DNA from: Spartobacteria bacterium
Lineage (GTDB): Bacteria; Verrucomicrobiota; Verrucomicrobiia; Chthoniobacterales; UBA10450
Length of the DNA stretch: 64,000 nucleotides
Direction: 5' to 3'
Assembly (NCBI GenBank): GCA_003167365.1
Contig: PMTM01000006.1
Span: 18,389 to 82,388, forward strand
A model generated the notes under the pieces. That model made no database searches. It was not told the DNA's origin and saw only the letters and a program-made list of their open reading frames with translations. Position numbers and translations under genes: made by a program. Below, piece by piece: positions 8,048-18,199 of the stretch. Within the stretch, counting starts at the first letter, position 1; each line of letters begins with the position of its first letter.

Positions 8048-9621
8048 GTACCACGCGCGCAGTCTGGCTATTTATTCTAGCACTGACGGCAGTTCGATTG
8101 TCGATCCTGGCGACGACCGACCTTGCCTTCGACGAAGCGCACTATTGGATGTGGTCGGAGCGGCTCGCGCCCGCCTATTTCAGCAAAGGTCCCGGCGTCG
8201 CCTTCGCCATTCGCGCGAGCACGGCAATTTTCGGCGCGAACGAATTTGGCGTGCGCTTTTGGAGCCCGGTGCTCGGAGCCGGCACGAGCCTCCTTCTTTT
8301 TTATTTCGCGAGAAAATTGTTCAGCGCAAACGCTGGGCTATGGACAGTACTCGCCCTGAATGTAACCCCGATCTTCAATCTCGGTTCGTTCGTCATGACA
8401 ATCGATCCGTTGTCGATCTTCCTCTGGACGGCGGCGATGTTCACGTTCTGGATCGCGATCGAACGGTCGCCAAGTTTTTCATGGTATTGGCCCGCGACCG
8501 GATTGCTGATCGGTCTCGGGTTCCTCTGTAAATATACGAACGCGTTGCAGTTAATTTCTGTTTTACTCGTCCTGGCACTCGTTCCGCGCTTACGGCAAGA
8601 ATTCAAGCGGCCTGGCTTATACGTGTTGCTCGCCCTGTTCGCCGCATGCACGATCCCGCCGATCGTTTGGAATTCGCAGCACGCCTGGATCACGCTGGTG
8701 CATTTGCGATCGCGTGGAAGTCTCGATCAAGGTTTCGGATTTCACCCATCCGAGCTGCTTACGTTTCTTGGCCAACATTTTCTCGTTTATTCACCCTTTC
8801 TTTTTGCGGCCCTGGCCTGGGCCGTCATCCGCAGTTGGCGGCGCGTTAATCATCAGCTCAAAGTTTTGTTTCTGATGTGGTTTGGGTTGCCGGTATTCGC
8901 CTTCTACTTTTTTCTTTCGATCAACAAAGCCGCGTCACCAAACTGGGACGGTCTCGCATTCCTCAGCCTGGGACTGCTCGCGATCTATTTCTGGCAGGAG
9001 CGGCTCGAAGGCAGTCTACTGCTGCGCCGTTGCGCGGCGGCTGCGTTGTTGCTCGGGTTAATAATGAGCGTAATCGCGCTCGAAACCGACTTGCTTCGCA
9101 CTTTCGGCTTTCATCTGCGACGAAACGATCCCAGCAACCGGATGCGCGGCTGGAAGTCGGCCACCGCGGCGGTAGAGAACATTCGAGAAAATCTCGAAGC
9201 AAAGTTGGGCGAAAAGCTTTTTCTGATCGCGGACGAACGCGATCGCGCATCGGAAATTTCATTTTACTTGCGCGACAAGCGGATGGAAGGGCTGGGGCAT
9301 CCGCCGGTTTACATCATTGAGTCGCAAGCCATGGTGAATCAATTCTCGTTCTGGCCGCGCTACGATGAATTCGTCGACGCACCGATCAAGGCCACTCCGG
9401 CCGGCGAAGATGTCTATAGTGAAGAAAAAGGAGTCAATCTTTTCACCGGCCGCAGCGCGCTTTTCATCCGCGACGGAGACAAAGGCGACCTGCCGCGAAA
9501 TATTCGCGCGGCTTTTCAATCAACAGAATCAGTGGGCACGATCGAAGTGCGGCGTTATGGCGATCGCCTCCGCTTGTGGCAGGTCTTCCTTTGCCGAGGA
9601 TATCGAACGCTGCCGCTATGA
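8044..9621 (+). CDS. ArnT/PMT-like GT-C glycosyltransferase (GT83 type)
   Basis: A 525-residue polytopic membrane protein. The first extracytoplasmic loop carries the acidic motif typical of this superfamily (LAFDEAHYWMWSERL) and is followed by YFSKGPGVAF. About ten further hydrophobic segments follow, then a soluble C-terminal domain of roughly 170 residues. Such enzymes move a sugar from a polyprenyl phosphate donor to lipid A, another lipid or a protein at the periplasmic face. It overlaps PAP2 upstream (8044-8047) and the GT2 gene downstream (9618-9621) by four bases each. The donor is probably made by that GT2; the acceptor is unknown. Confidence 0.85.
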   Translation: MSTTRAVWLFILALTAVRLSILATTDLAFDEAHYWMWSERLAPAYFSKGPGVAFAIRASTAIFGANEFGVRFWSPVLGAGTSLLLFYFARKLFSANAGLWTVLALNVTPIFNLGSFVMTIDPLSIFLWTAAMFTFWIAIERSPSFSWYWPATGLLIGLGFLCKYTNALQLISVLLVLALVPRLRQEFKRPGLYVLLALFAACTIPPIVWNSQHAWITLVHLRSRGSLDQGFGFHPSELLTFLGQHFLVYSPFLFAALAWAVIRSWRRVNHQLKVLFLMWFGLPVFAFYFFLSINKAASPNWDGLAFLSLGLLAIYFWQERLEGSLLLRRCAAAALLLGLIMSVIALETDLLRTFGFHLRRNDPSNRMRGWKSATAAVENIRENLEAKLGEKLFLIADERDRASEISFYLRDKRMEGLGHPPVYIIESQAMVNQFSFWPRYDEFVDAPIKATPAGEDVYSEEKGVNLFTGRSALFIRDGDKGDLPRNIRAAFQSTESVGTIEVRRYGDRLRLWQVFLCRGYRTLPL

Positions 9622-10328
9622 GTGAAGCAACGAATTCGCCCCAAGTCTCCGTCGTCATCCCGGTCTTCAACGAGGAAGAGAACATTTCGATCCTGCAATC
9701 GGAATTGCGCGTTGCACTCGCGGGCATTGATCACGAGATCGTCTTCGTCGATGATGGATCGACCGATCGCACGGTGGAGAAAATTGAGCACGGTACTAAT
9801 GTTCGCGTCCTGCGTATTGAAAAGAACACGGGGCAAAGCGCGGCTTTATATGTGGGTTGCAAAGCCGCCCGCGGAGCTACCGTTGTTATGATCGACAGCG
9901 ATTTGCAAAATGACCCGGCCGACATCCCGCGATTGCTGGCCGAGATTTCCAAAGGCGCCGACATGGTTTGTGGTTACCGCAGGACACGCAAGGACACGAT
10001 GCAAAAACGGATCATCAGTCGCGTAGCCAATTTTGTGCGGAGCCGCTACACCGGCGACGGCATTCGCGACACCGGTTGCACTTTGAAAGCGATGCGGCGC
10101 GAATGCGGCGATGAATTTATTCCGTTCAAAGGAATGCATCGTTTCATGGCTTCGCTGGTCAAGGGTGGCGGATATCGCATCGTTGAAATTCCGGTCAATC
10201 ATCGGCCGCGCCGTTTTGGCCAAACCAAATACGGTTTCGGCAGCCGGGGACTAAAAACAGTGAGAGATCTCCTGGGCGTTCGCTGGCTGCTCGACCGGCA
10301 TCTGCGCTACAAAGTGCGCGAGGAATAG
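9618..10328 (+). CDS. Polyprenyl-phosphate glycosyltransferase, GT2 (DPM1/ArnC-like)
   Basis: A 236-residue GT-A enzyme with the N-terminal nucleotide-binding strand VSVVIPVFNEEEN, the VDDGSTDRT motif, the metal-binding region VVMIDSDLQNDP, and the family's GCTLKAMRRE and VNHRPRRFGQTKYG. It lacks the C-terminal membrane helices of ArnC, so it is the soluble DPM1-like form. The predicted role is to transfer a sugar from a nucleotide donor to undecaprenyl phosphate. Translation is coupled to the preceding GT83 gene by an ATGA overlap, which fits a donor-maker plus transferase pair. Confidence 0.88.
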   Translation: MSEATNSPQVSVVIPVFNEEENISILQSELRVALAGIDHEIVFVDDGSTDRTVEKIEHGTNVRVLRIEKNTGQSAALYVGCKAARGATVVMIDSDLQNDPADIPRLLAEISKGADMVCGYRRTRKDTMQKRIISRVANFVRSRYTGDGIRDTGCTLKAMRRECGDEFIPFKGMHRFMASLVKGGGYRIVEIPVNHRPRRFGQTKYGFGSRGLKTVRDLLGVRWLLDRHLRYKVREE

Positions 10329-10404
10329 TGGGTTAACTCCCCGGCCAAATCCCGCTTGTCATCCGAAACCCTCAGGATAAGCTTTCGCTCCCACGGGGAA
10401 TTGC

Positions 10405-10869
10405 ATGTCGTTGGCCAGCCTATTATCCGCCGAGCAAATCATCCCCGAGATGAAGGCGACCGAGCGTTGGCCGGCCATCGTCGAGCTGATCGATTTGCTC
10501 GTCAGCCTGGGCAAAATCAAGCCCGAGGATCGCGACAGCATTCTTGCTTCGCTCAAGCAGCGCGAGGAAACGATGAGCACCGGCATCGGCTTCGGGATTG
10601 CGATTCCGCACTGCTCCTCCGATCGGCTCGATGAAGTCGTCGCGGCTTTCGGAAGATCGAGCACGGGAATCGAGTTCGACGCGCTGGATAACGCGCCGGT
10701 GAAGTTTGTCGTCCTATTCATCGTGCCGAAGAATCAATTTCAGACGCATCTGCGCACTCTCGCTTCGATTGCGAAATTCCTGAACGATCGTTCGGTGCGC
10801 GAACGCCTGGCCACCGCGCCCTCGGCCGAAGAAATTTTGTCGATCTTCCGCGAACGCGCACAAGCGTAA
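10405..10869 (+). CDS. PTS EIIA-type protein (PtsN-like)
   Basis: A 154-residue EIIA domain of the fructose/nitrogen type. The phosphorylatable histidine is His69 in the canonical context GFGIAIPHC. Flanking motifs such as FVVLFIVP and HLRTLASIAKFL match the family. In bacteria without sugar PTS permeases these proteins are regulators phosphorylated through a PTSNtr chain (PtsP, NPr). No other PTS gene is in the window, so the phosphodonor is unknown. It lies 17 bases upstream of argS, probably in one transcript. Confidence 0.88.
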   Translation: MSLASLLSAEQIIPEMKATERWPAIVELIDLLVSLGKIKPEDRDSILASLKQREETMSTGIGFGIAIPHCSSDRLDEVVAAFGRSSTGIEFDALDNAPVKFVVLFIVPKNQFQTHLRTLASIAKFLNDRSVRERLATAPSAEEILSIFRERAQA

Positions 10870-10886
10870 GCGGAGTTCGCACCGCC

Positions 10887-12593
10887 ATGGAAACGTTCCA
10901 GTCCCTTCTCGGGCGAAAACTGTCCGACGCCCTCGCCAAAGCCGGTTTGCCCGAAGCGGCCGATGTAACACCGGCGACCGATCCCCGCTTTGGCGATTAT
11001 CAAACAAACGCCGCGCTCGTTCTCGCCAAACAGCGCGGTGAGAAGCCAAGAGATGTCGCGGAGAAAATTATCGCGCATCTCAAGGTTAGCGACGTTTCGG
11101 AAATGCCGACTGTCGCTGGCGCGGGCTTCATAAATTTCACTCTGCGCGCTGAGTCTATCGCCCAGAAAGCGCTCGAGATTTTGGCGGATGATCGTCTTGG
11201 CGTAGCCAGATCGACTTCGCCGAAAAAAATCGTGATCGATTTCGGCTCACCCAATGTGGCCAAACCGATGCACGTCGGTCACATTCGCAGCACCGTTCTG
11301 GGCGACGCTCTTGCGCGCATTGCGCAGTTTCTCGGTCACGAAATCGTCCGCGACAATCACATCGGCGATTGGGGGACGCAGTTCGGCATGGTGATCTGGG
11401 GTTGGAAGAATTTGCTCGATCGACCAGCACTCGAGCGGGATCCGATCGGCGAGATTGTCCGTATCTACAAAGAGACTAACGAAAGATCGACCAGCGATCC
11501 TACCGTGCGCGAAGCCTGTCGGCAGGAGCTGGTTAAACTGCAATCCGGCGATCCGAAAAATTTTTCGATTTGGAAACAATGCGTCGAGTTGTCGATGCAG
11601 GACTTCGAGCGCATTTACGGGCTGCTCGACATTCACTACGACATCCAGCGCAGCGAAAGTTTTTACAATGATCGTTTGCCCAACGTGGTTGAGCGATTGC
11701 TAAAATCGGGAATTGCAGAAATCAGCGAAGGCGCCGTCTGTGTTTTCTTCCGAGATATTCCCGAACTGGCGGACAAGCCATGCATCATTCGCAAGCGCGA
11801 TGGCGGCTTTAACTATGCTACTACCGATGTCGCGACCGTCGATTATCGGATCAATGATCTAAAGTCAGACACAATTTGGCTGGTGGTCGGTGCGCCGCAA
11901 ATCTTGCATTTCAAACAAATTTTCGCGATCGCGCGCCGCGAAGGTTACACCGCCGATTTTCGCCATATTACCTTTGGCAGCATTTTGGGTGAAGACCGCA
12001 AACTCATGAAGACGCGCTCGGGCGAGAACGTGCCGCTGCGCGATTTGCTCGATGAAGCCGTGCAGCGGGCGCGCAAGATCATCGAAAAGAAGAACCCCGA
12101 TTTGAGCGAGACGGAGAAGATCGATATCGCGCAGAAGATCGGCATCGGCGCGGTGAAATACTACGATCTCTCCCAGTATCGAATGACGGACTACGTCTTT
12201 TCCTGGGACCGAATGTTGTCACTCCAGGGAAACACCGCGCCCTATTTGCAAAATGCTTACGTCCGCGTTCGCTCGATTTTCCGCAAAGCCGGCGCGCCGG
12301 CCGGCAAGATCGACAAGTTAATCTTAAGGGAAGTTGCGGAAATCAATCTCGCGAAACGTCTTTGCCAGTTCGCCGAAGTTGTACCTCAAGTGTTGAACGA
12401 TTTTCGGCCGAACATTCTCGCCAATTATTTGTTCGAGCTGGCGAACAGTTTCCACGCATTTTACGAAGCCTGTCCGGTTTTGAAGTCGGAGGAGCCGGTG
12501 CGCGCCTCGCGGCTTGCGCTTTCCGAACTGACCGGGCGCGTCATGCTACGCGGCCTCGATCTGCTTGGAATCAAAGTACCGGAAAAGATGTAA
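10887..12593 (+). CDS. argS: Arginyl-tRNA synthetase
   Basis: Charges tRNA-Arg. The 568-residue class I enzyme has the N-terminal Arg-specific domain (residues 1-110), the HIGH-equivalent HVGH in KPMHVGHIRS, the KMSK-like loop around GEDRKLMKTRSGENV, and the DALR anticodon-binding domain at the C-terminus with LQNAYVRVRSIFRKA. Length is normal. A copy of the family A repeat follows the stop codon. Confidence 0.97.
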   Translation: METFQSLLGRKLSDALAKAGLPEAADVTPATDPRFGDYQTNAALVLAKQRGEKPRDVAEKIIAHLKVSDVSEMPTVAGAGFINFTLRAESIAQKALEILADDRLGVARSTSPKKIVIDFGSPNVAKPMHVGHIRSTVLGDALARIAQFLGHEIVRDNHIGDWGTQFGMVIWGWKNLLDRPALERDPIGEIVRIYKETNERSTSDPTVREACRQELVKLQSGDPKNFSIWKQCVELSMQDFERIYGLLDIHYDIQRSESFYNDRLPNVVERLLKSGIAEISEGAVCVFFRDIPELADKPCIIRKRDGGFNYATTDVATVDYRINDLKSDTIWLVVGAPQILHFKQIFAIARREGYTADFRHITFGSILGEDRKLMKTRSGENVPLRDLLDEAVQRARKIIEKKNPDLSETEKIDIAQKIGIGAVKYYDLSQYRMTDYVFSWDRMLSLQGNTAPYLQNAYVRVRSIFRKAGAPAGKIDKLILREVAEINLAKRLCQFAEVVPQVLNDFRPNILANYLFELANSFHAFYEACPVLKSEEPVRASRLALSELTGRVMLRGLDLLGIKVPEKM

Positions 12594-12597
12594 CGGT

Positions 12598-12710
12598 GTC
12601 ATCCCGAGTAGCGCAGACGAGGGACCTCGCTATTACAGTTTTGGTCACCCAAAACAATAGAGGATGCACCACTCGCTGGTGTGAGGTCCTTCGCTCCGCT
12701 CAGGATGACA
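12598..12710. repeat. REP-like palindromic element, family A copy 1
   Basis: Begins GTCATCCCGAG and ends TCCGCTCAGGATGACA, so the ends are inverted repeats, and carries the internal arms GGGACCTCGC and GTGAGGTCCTTCGCTCC. It occupies the argS-carB gap. Five more copies lie in this window with the same ends and variable centres, at 19345, 20279, 24297, 56440 and 59210. Confidence 0.9.
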
Positions 12711-12799
12711 GACGTTAGCGCACATGCGGTGAAAGATTAATCTCGCCGTCTTTCGCTCGTGACGTTCCCGTAATTTCATCTAATGTCCCGGCTGCGCAG

Positions 12800-15700
12800 A
12801 TGCCGCGAAACGATCAGATCAAAAGAATTTTGCTTATCGGCTCCGGTCCAATCGTGATCGGGCAGGGTTGCGAATTTGATTATTCCGGCGTGCAAGCGTG
12901 CAAAGCCCTGCGCGAAGAAGGCTACCAGGTCGTGTTGGTCAACTCGAACCCGGCCACAATCATGACCGATCCGGAGTTCGCCGATCGCACTTACATCGAG
13001 CCGATCACCGCCGAAGTGATCGAGGCGATAATCAAGCGCGAAAAACCGGACGCGCTTCTGCCGACGATGGGCGGCCAAACGGCGCTTAACGCCGCGATGG
13101 AACTTTATCGCAATGGCGCGCTCGCGCGGCACGGCGTGAAATTGATCGGCGCCAACGCGCAAGCCATCGCCAAGGGCGAAGATCGACAATTGTTCAAGGA
13201 AGCGATGCTGCGCATCGGTCTGGATGTGCCGCGATCAGGGATCGCACGGTCGCTCGCAGATGCTAACCGCGTTGTTGGTGAAATCGGAACATTTCCCCTT
13301 ATTGTTCGCCCGGCATTCACGCTCGGCGGACGGGGCGGTGGCATCGCCTACAATCGCGACGAACTGAACGAGATCGTCACGCTCGGACTCGATCTCTCAC
13401 CAGTCAGCGAAGTTCTCATCGAGGAGTCGCTCGTCGGCTGGAAGGAATTCGAAATGGAGGTGATGCGCGATCGCGCGGACAACTGTGTCGTCGTTTGTTC
13501 GATCGAGAACTTCGATCCAATGGGCGTGCACACCGGCGATTCGATCACGGTCGCGCCCGTGCAAACGCTCACCGACAAAGAATATCAGATGATGCGCGAT
13601 GCCGCTTTCGACGTCATCCGCGAAATCGGCGTCGAAACCGGCGGATCGAACATTCAGTTCGCGGTTAACCCTGACAACGGACGGATGGTTGTGATCGAAA
13701 TGAACCCGCGCGTCTCGCGCTCGAGTGCGCTCGCTTCGAAAGCCACCGGATTCCCGATTGCGAAGATCGCGGCAAAACTCGCCGTCGGTTACACGCTCGA
13801 CGAAATTAAGAACGACATTACTCGCGAAACGCCGGCGTCTTTTGAGCCGACAATCGATTACTGCGTCGTGAAAGTGCCGCGGTTCACCTTCGAAAAATTT
13901 CCCCAAGCCGACCCGACGCTCACGACGCAGATGAAAAGCGTGGGCGAAGCGATGGCAATCGGACGCACATTCAAGGAAGCGCTGCAAAAGGCGTTGCGCA
14001 GTTTGGAAATCAAACGCTTCGGCTTGTGCGGCGATGGCGCGGACAAACATGTCGATTTGGAAACGTTGCGCCTAAAGCTCTCGATCCCGAACGCCGAACG
14101 GATCTTTCATCTCGCACAGGCATTCCAGGACGGCGCGTCGATCGACGAGGTCTATGAACTAACAAAGATCGACAAGTGGTTCTTGCAGAACGTCCGTGAA
14201 ATCGTCGCCGCACGCAGTTCTTTGGGTAGGGTGGACGTCTTGTCCGGCGACCGCGCTACCCTTTTCCGCGCGAAGAAGCTTGGGTTTTCCGATCGACAAC
14301 TCGCGGTTGCATCTAACACCACCGAGCAAGAAATCCGATCGCGACGAAAATCGCTAAACGTTCTTCCCACTTATCGCCTCGTCGATACCTGTGCGGCGGA
14401 ATTTGAAGCCTACACGCCGTACTACTACTCAACTTACGGGGACGAAAACGAGCGGCGCGAGAGCGGTAAACGCAAAGTGATGATCCTCGGCGGCGGGCCG
14501 AACCGTATCGGCCAGGGAATCGAATTCGATTACTGCTGCGTGCACGCGGCGTTTGCGCTGCGCGAGCTCGGATTTGAAACCATCATGGTGAACTCGAATC
14601 CGGAAACGGTTTCGACTGATTATGACACGAGCGACAAACTTTATTTCGAGCCGCTCACACTTGAGGACGTGCTCAACATTTACGATCAGGAAAAACCGGA
14701 AGGCGTGATCGTGCAGTTCGGCGGACAGACGCCGCTCAATCTCGCGGACGGGTTGAGAGCCGCCGGCGTTCCAATCCTCGGCACTCAACCAGAGAGTATC
14801 GAGACCGCGGAAAATCGACAATTGTTTGCGGCCATGCTCGACAAACTCGGTTTGCGGCAAACGCCGAACGGTTCGGCGGTCAACACCGATGAAGCGGTCG
14901 CCATTGCAAATAAGATCGGCTACCCGGTTCTCGTTCGCCCTTCGTTCGTTCTCGGTGGCCGCGCGATGGAGCTGATTTATCACGAGGAAGACTTGCGCCG
15001 TTACATGGCGAGCGCGATCGAGATCACGCCGGATCGGCCGGCGCTGGTCGATCGCTTTCTCGAGGACGCAATCGAAGTCGACGTCGATTGCATTTCCGAT
15101 GGAGAGACATCGGTCATCGGCGCGATCATGGAACACATCGAGCAAGCCGGAATCCACAGCGGAGACAGCGCATGTGTCATCCCCAGTTTTTCGCTGTCGC
15201 AGAAAATTCTCGGCGAAATTTCCTCCGCGACCAAGGCGATGGCGCGTGAACTGAATGTGCGCGGTCTGATGAACGTGCAGTTCGCAGTCAAAGGCGAAGA
15301 CGTTTACGTCCTCGAGGTCAATCCGCGGGCTTCGCGCACGGTCCCGTTCGTGAGCAAGGCAATCGGAGTTCCGTTAGCCAAGCTCGCCGCCAAAGTGATG
15401 GCGGGCCAAACTTTGACCGAGCTCAACTTCACCAAAGAAATCGTGCCGAAACATTTTTCGGTGAAGGAAGCGGTCTTTCCCTTTTTGCGCTACGAGGGCA
15501 TGGACATATCGCTTGGTCCAGAAATGAAATCGACCGGTGAAGTGATGGGCATCGATGTCGATCTTGGCCTGGCTTACGCGAAATCGCAGATGGCCGCGCC
15601 GCCTGCTCTCCCCACCGGCGGGAATGTTTTCGTGAGCGTGAAGGACAGTGACAAGCAAGCTATCATTCCGGTCGCGCGCGAGTTCGTTAAACTCGGCTTC

Positions 15701-16024
15701 GGCATCGTCTCAACATCCGGGACGGCCGACGCGCTTGCGGCCGCGGCAATTCCAGTGACCAAGGTTTTTAAAATCCTAGAAGGTCGCCCCAACATTCTCG
15801 ACCGAGTCCAAAACGGCGACATTAGCTTTATTATCAATACGCCCAGCGGAAAAATCCCGCGTCAGGACGAGGTGCGTATTCGCAACGCGGCGCTGCGCCG
15901 CAAAATTCCGATCATGACGACCGTGCGCGCAGCGCTGGCCAGCGCGAACGGAATTCGCTCGCTCCAGAAAAACAAAGTAAGCGTGCGCAGCTTGCAGGAA
16001 TATCACGCTGCGACAACCGCGTGA
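12800..16024 (+). CDS. carB: Carbamoyl-phosphate synthase large subunit
   Basis: Makes carbamoyl phosphate from bicarbonate, ammonia delivered by CarA and two ATP, feeding arginine and pyrimidine synthesis. The 1074-residue protein has two homologous ATP-grasp halves. The first opens with [20 protein letters not shown] and contains [10 protein letters not shown]; the second opens with [18 protein letters not shown] and contains [10 protein letters not shown]. The MGS-like allosteric domain occupies about the last 130 residues. The small-subunit gene carA is not adjacent. Internal ATP-grasp duplication and length are as expected. Confidence 0.98.
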   Translation: MPRNDQIKRILLIGSGPIVIGQGCEFDYSGVQACKALREEGYQVVLVNSNPATIMTDPEFADRTYIEPITAEVIEAIIKREKPDALLPTMGGQTALNAAMELYRNGALARHGVKLIGANAQAIAKGEDRQLFKEAMLRIGLDVPRSGIARSLADANRVVGEIGTFPLIVRPAFTLGGRGGGIAYNRDELNEIVTLGLDLSPVSEVLIEESLVGWKEFEMEVMRDRADNCVVVCSIENFDPMGVHTGDSITVAPVQTLTDKEYQMMRDAAFDVIREIGVETGGSNIQFAVNPDNGRMVVIEMNPRVSRSSALASKATGFPIAKIAAKLAVGYTLDEIKNDITRETPASFEPTIDYCVVKVPRFTFEKFPQADPTLTTQMKSVGEAMAIGRTFKEALQKALRSLEIKRFGLCGDGADKHVDLETLRLKLSIPNAERIFHLAQAFQDGASIDEVYELTKIDKWFLQNVREIVAARSSLGRVDVLSGDRATLFRAKKLGFSDRQLAVASNTTEQEIRSRRKSLNVLPTYRLVDTCAAEFEAYTPYYYSTYGDENERRESGKRKVMILGGGPNRIGQGIEFDYCCVHAAFALRELGFETIMVNSNPETVSTDYDTSDKLYFEPLTLEDVLNIYDQEKPEGVIVQFGGQTPLNLADGLRAAGVPILGTQPESIETAENRQLFAAMLDKLGLRQTPNGSAVNTDEAVAIANKIGYPVLVRPSFVLGGRAMELIYHEEDLRRYMASAIEITPDRPALVDRFLEDAIEVDVDCISDGETSVIGAIMEHIEQAGIHSGDSACVIPSFSLSQKILGEISSATKAMARELNVRGLMNVQFAVKGEDVYVLEVNPRASRTVPFVSKAIGVPLAKLAAKVMAGQTLTELNFTKEIVPKHFSVKEAVFPFLRYEGMDISLGPEMKSTGEVMGIDVDLGLAYAKSQMAAPPALPTGGNVFVSVKDSDKQAIIPVAREFVKLGFGIVSTSGTADALAAAAIPVTKVFKILEGRPNILDRVQNGDISFIINTPSGKIPRQDEVRIRNAALRRKIPIMTTVRAALASANGIRSLQKNKVSVRSLQEYHAATTA

Positions 16025-16054
16025 CAGCGCGCCTGGTTCGTGCCAACAGTGATT

Positions 16055-16663
16055 ATGAAATCATTCGCACTTTGCTTTGTTTCGGTCGCTATTCTTTGTT
16101 CCACTGCCGAATGTGCCGAAAACAAAAAGGAAACTTCTAATTCGATGAACTCAGCAGACGTTGCCGTAATTAAAACAAATGAGGGTGAAATGGTGGTGCA
16201 GTTCTGGACCGATGCCGCGCCGAACACGATCGAAAATTTCAAAAAACTCGCGCGCGCCGGGTTTTACGACGGCACAACTTTCCATCGCATCGTTAAAGGC
16301 TTTATGATTCAGGGTGGCGATCCGAACACGAAGGATCTAGCCAAGGAAAGCAGTTACGGAATGGGCGATCCCGGCTACAAAATCAAAGCCGAATTCAACG
16401 ATCATTCCCATGAACGCGGCGTCCTTTCGATGGCGCGGTCGAGCGATCCCGATTCCGCCGGCAGCCAGTTCTTTATCTGCCTGGGAGATGTCCGGCGCCT
16501 CGATCACCAATACACGACTTTCGGTAAATTGATTAAAGGCGACAGCGTCCTTGGGGAAATCGGGGACACGGAAGTGGTTTCCGCCAATGGCGAAAAGAGC
16601 AAGCCGACCAAGCGCGTTGTGATCGAAAGCATCAAGATTGTCCCGGCAGATTCGGTGAAATAG
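16055..16663 (+). CDS. Exported cyclophilin-type peptidyl-prolyl cis-trans isomerase
   Basis: Catalyses prolyl isomerisation in folding. A signal peptide (MKSFALCFVSVAILCSTAECA) precedes a complete cyclophilin domain with FYDGTTFHRIVKGFMIQGGD, the central SMARSSDPDSAGSQFFI and the closing YTTFGKLIKG. The ATG at 16055 is preferred over the in-frame GTG at 16040 because it starts the signal peptide. The cysteine in STAEC could act as a lipidation site, which would make it a lipoprotein. It lies 30 bases after carB and one base before aguB. Confidence 0.92.
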   Translation: MKSFALCFVSVAILCSTAECAENKKETSNSMNSADVAVIKTNEGEMVVQFWTDAAPNTIENFKKLARAGFYDGTTFHRIVKGFMIQGGDPNTKDLAKESSYGMGDPGYKIKAEFNDHSHERGVLSMARSSDPDSAGSQFFICLGDVRRLDHQYTTFGKLIKGDSVLGEIGDTEVVSANGEKSKPTKRVVIESIKIVPADSVK

Positions 16664-16664
16664 A

Positions 16665-17549
16665 ATGTCGGACCGCAAGTCCAAGGTCGCGCTCGTCCAA
16701 ATGCGATGCGGCGCGGAGCCGGACAAAAACTTCTCCCGCGCAATCCAATTCGTTCGTGATGCCGCGAAGCAAGGCGCGGAGATTGTTTGCCTGCCAGAAC
16801 TTTTTCGCTCGCAATATTTCTGTCAAACCGAGGATCACGACAACTTCGCGCTGGCCGAAGAAATTCCAGGAAGATCGACCACTACACTGGGCGAATTAGG
16901 GCGCGAACTGGGCGTCGTCGTCATCGCGTCTCTTTTCGAAAAGCGGAGCGCCGGCGTTTATCATAACACCGCTGCCATCATCGATGCCGACGGGAAATTT
17001 CTTGGAAAATATCGCAAGATGCACATTCCCGACGATCCGCTTTACCACGAGAAATTTTATTTCACGCCCGGCGATCTCGGATTTCAGGCGTGGGAAACGC
17101 AGCGCGGAAAAATCGGCGTGTGCGTTTGCTGGGACCAATGGTACCCCGAAGCTGCACGACTGACCGCGTTGCGCGGCGCCGAAATTTTGTTCTATCCAAC
17201 CGCCATCGGCTGGCATCCCGGCGAGAAAAAGGAGTTTGGCGAAGCGCAACATTCTGCTTGGGAAACGATCCAGCGCAGTCACGCCATCGCGAACGGTTGT
17301 TATGTTGCGGTCGCCAATCGCGTCGGTCATGAAACGCCTGCCGGTGGAGCAGGCATTGAGTTCTGGGGTCAGAGTTTTATTTGCGGACCGGACGGCCAAA
17401 TCATTGCCAAAGGCTCGATCGATAATGAAGAAATCGTGATCGCGGATATCAATTGGAGCGCGGTCGATCGACATCGCACTCATTGGCCGTTCTTGCGCGA
17501 CCGTCGGGTCGATGCCTACGGCGAAATCAATCAACGCCTAATCGATTAA
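16665..17549 (+). CDS. aguB: N-carbamoylputrescine amidase
   Basis: Hydrolyses N-carbamoylputrescine to putrescine, CO2 and ammonia, the step after AguA. The 294-residue nitrilase-superfamily protein has the catalytic triad Glu45 (CLPELFRSQYF), Lys118 (KYRKMHIPDDP) and Cys155 (VCVCWDQWYPE). It also has AguB-type features such as YHEKFYFTPGD and GIEFWGQSFI. Length is normal. It starts one base after the cyclophilin stop codon. With aguA at the left end of the window it completes the agmatine-to-putrescine route. Confidence 0.95.
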   Translation: MSDRKSKVALVQMRCGAEPDKNFSRAIQFVRDAAKQGAEIVCLPELFRSQYFCQTEDHDNFALAEEIPGRSTTTLGELGRELGVVVIASLFEKRSAGVYHNTAAIIDADGKFLGKYRKMHIPDDPLYHEKFYFTPGDLGFQAWETQRGKIGVCVCWDQWYPEAARLTALRGAEILFYPTAIGWHPGEKKEFGEAQHSAWETIQRSHAIANGCYVAVANRVGHETPAGGAGIEFWGQSFICGPDGQIIAKGSIDNEEIVIADINWSAVDRHRTHWPFLRDRRVDAYGEINQRLID

Positions 17550-17550
17550 C

Positions 17551-17604
17551 GGTAGGGACGCCGCGCTGCGGCGTCCGCGGACATCGCAGCGCGATGTCCC
17601 TACC
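17551..17604. repeat. Double-hairpin palindromic element, family D
   Basis: Perfect inverted ends GGTAGGGAC and GTCCCTACC enclose two internal hairpins built on GACGCCGC/GCGGCGTC and GACATCGC/GCGATGTC. It begins directly after the aguB stop codon and may terminate or stabilise that transcript. A related element is at 62729. Confidence 0.8.
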
Positions 17605-17651
17605 ATCTGCCCGCAGTTTACCGCGACAGGACGCGGGTATAGATTGACCGC

Positions 17652-18185
17652 ATGAAACGAAACTTCCTCTCGATTATTGTTTTAATATCGGCCGTTTGTT
17701 GCGCGCTCTCGCTTACTTCGGCATCCGCGCAAGAAGTGAAGAAGGCGATCGCTGTTCTCCATCCCGCGTCCGGCAGTCAGGTCATGGGCACGGTTACATT
17801 CACGAAAACTGACGGCGGAATGCAAGTGGTCGCCGATATAACTGGCCTAACGCCAGGCCAACATGGCTTTCACATTCACGAATTCGGCGATTGCTCGGCG
17901 CCTGATGCGACATCCGCGGGCGGTCATTTCAATCCATCGAAAAATCCGCATGCCGGACATGACGACGCAAAGCGTCACGAGGGAGATCTTGGCAATATTG
18001 AAGCGGACAGCTCGGGCAAGGCGCATCTGGAGTTGACCGACAAGATAATGACGATGAGCGGCGAGATGTCGATTATCGGCCGCGGCGTGATCGTTCATGA
18101 GAAGGTCGACGACTTGAAAACGCAGCCGACGGGCAACGCCGGCGGGCGAGTCGCCTGCGGCGTGATCGGCGTCGCCAAGCCGTAA
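17652..18185 (+). CDS. sodC: Cu/Zn superoxide dismutase, exported
   Basis: Dismutates superoxide outside the cytoplasm. The 177-residue protein starts with a signal peptide (MKRNFLSIIVLISAVCCALS). It carries the copper-site histidines in HGFHIHEFGDC, the Zn-region histidines in GGHFNPSKNPHAGH and KRHEGDLGNI, and the last copper-ligand His in GRGVIVHEKVDDL. The disulphide partner Cys is in GGRVACGVIG. All ligand positions appear intact. Confidence 0.95.
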   Translation: MKRNFLSIIVLISAVCCALSLTSASAQEVKKAIAVLHPASGSQVMGTVTFTKTDGGMQVVADITGLTPGQHGFHIHEFGDCSAPDATSAGGHFNPSKNPHAGHDDAKRHEGDLGNIEADSSGKAHLELTDKIMTMSGEMSIIGRGVIVHEKVDDLKTQPTGNAGGRVACGVIGVAKP

Positions 18186-18199
18186 ATCTTCTCTGTAAG

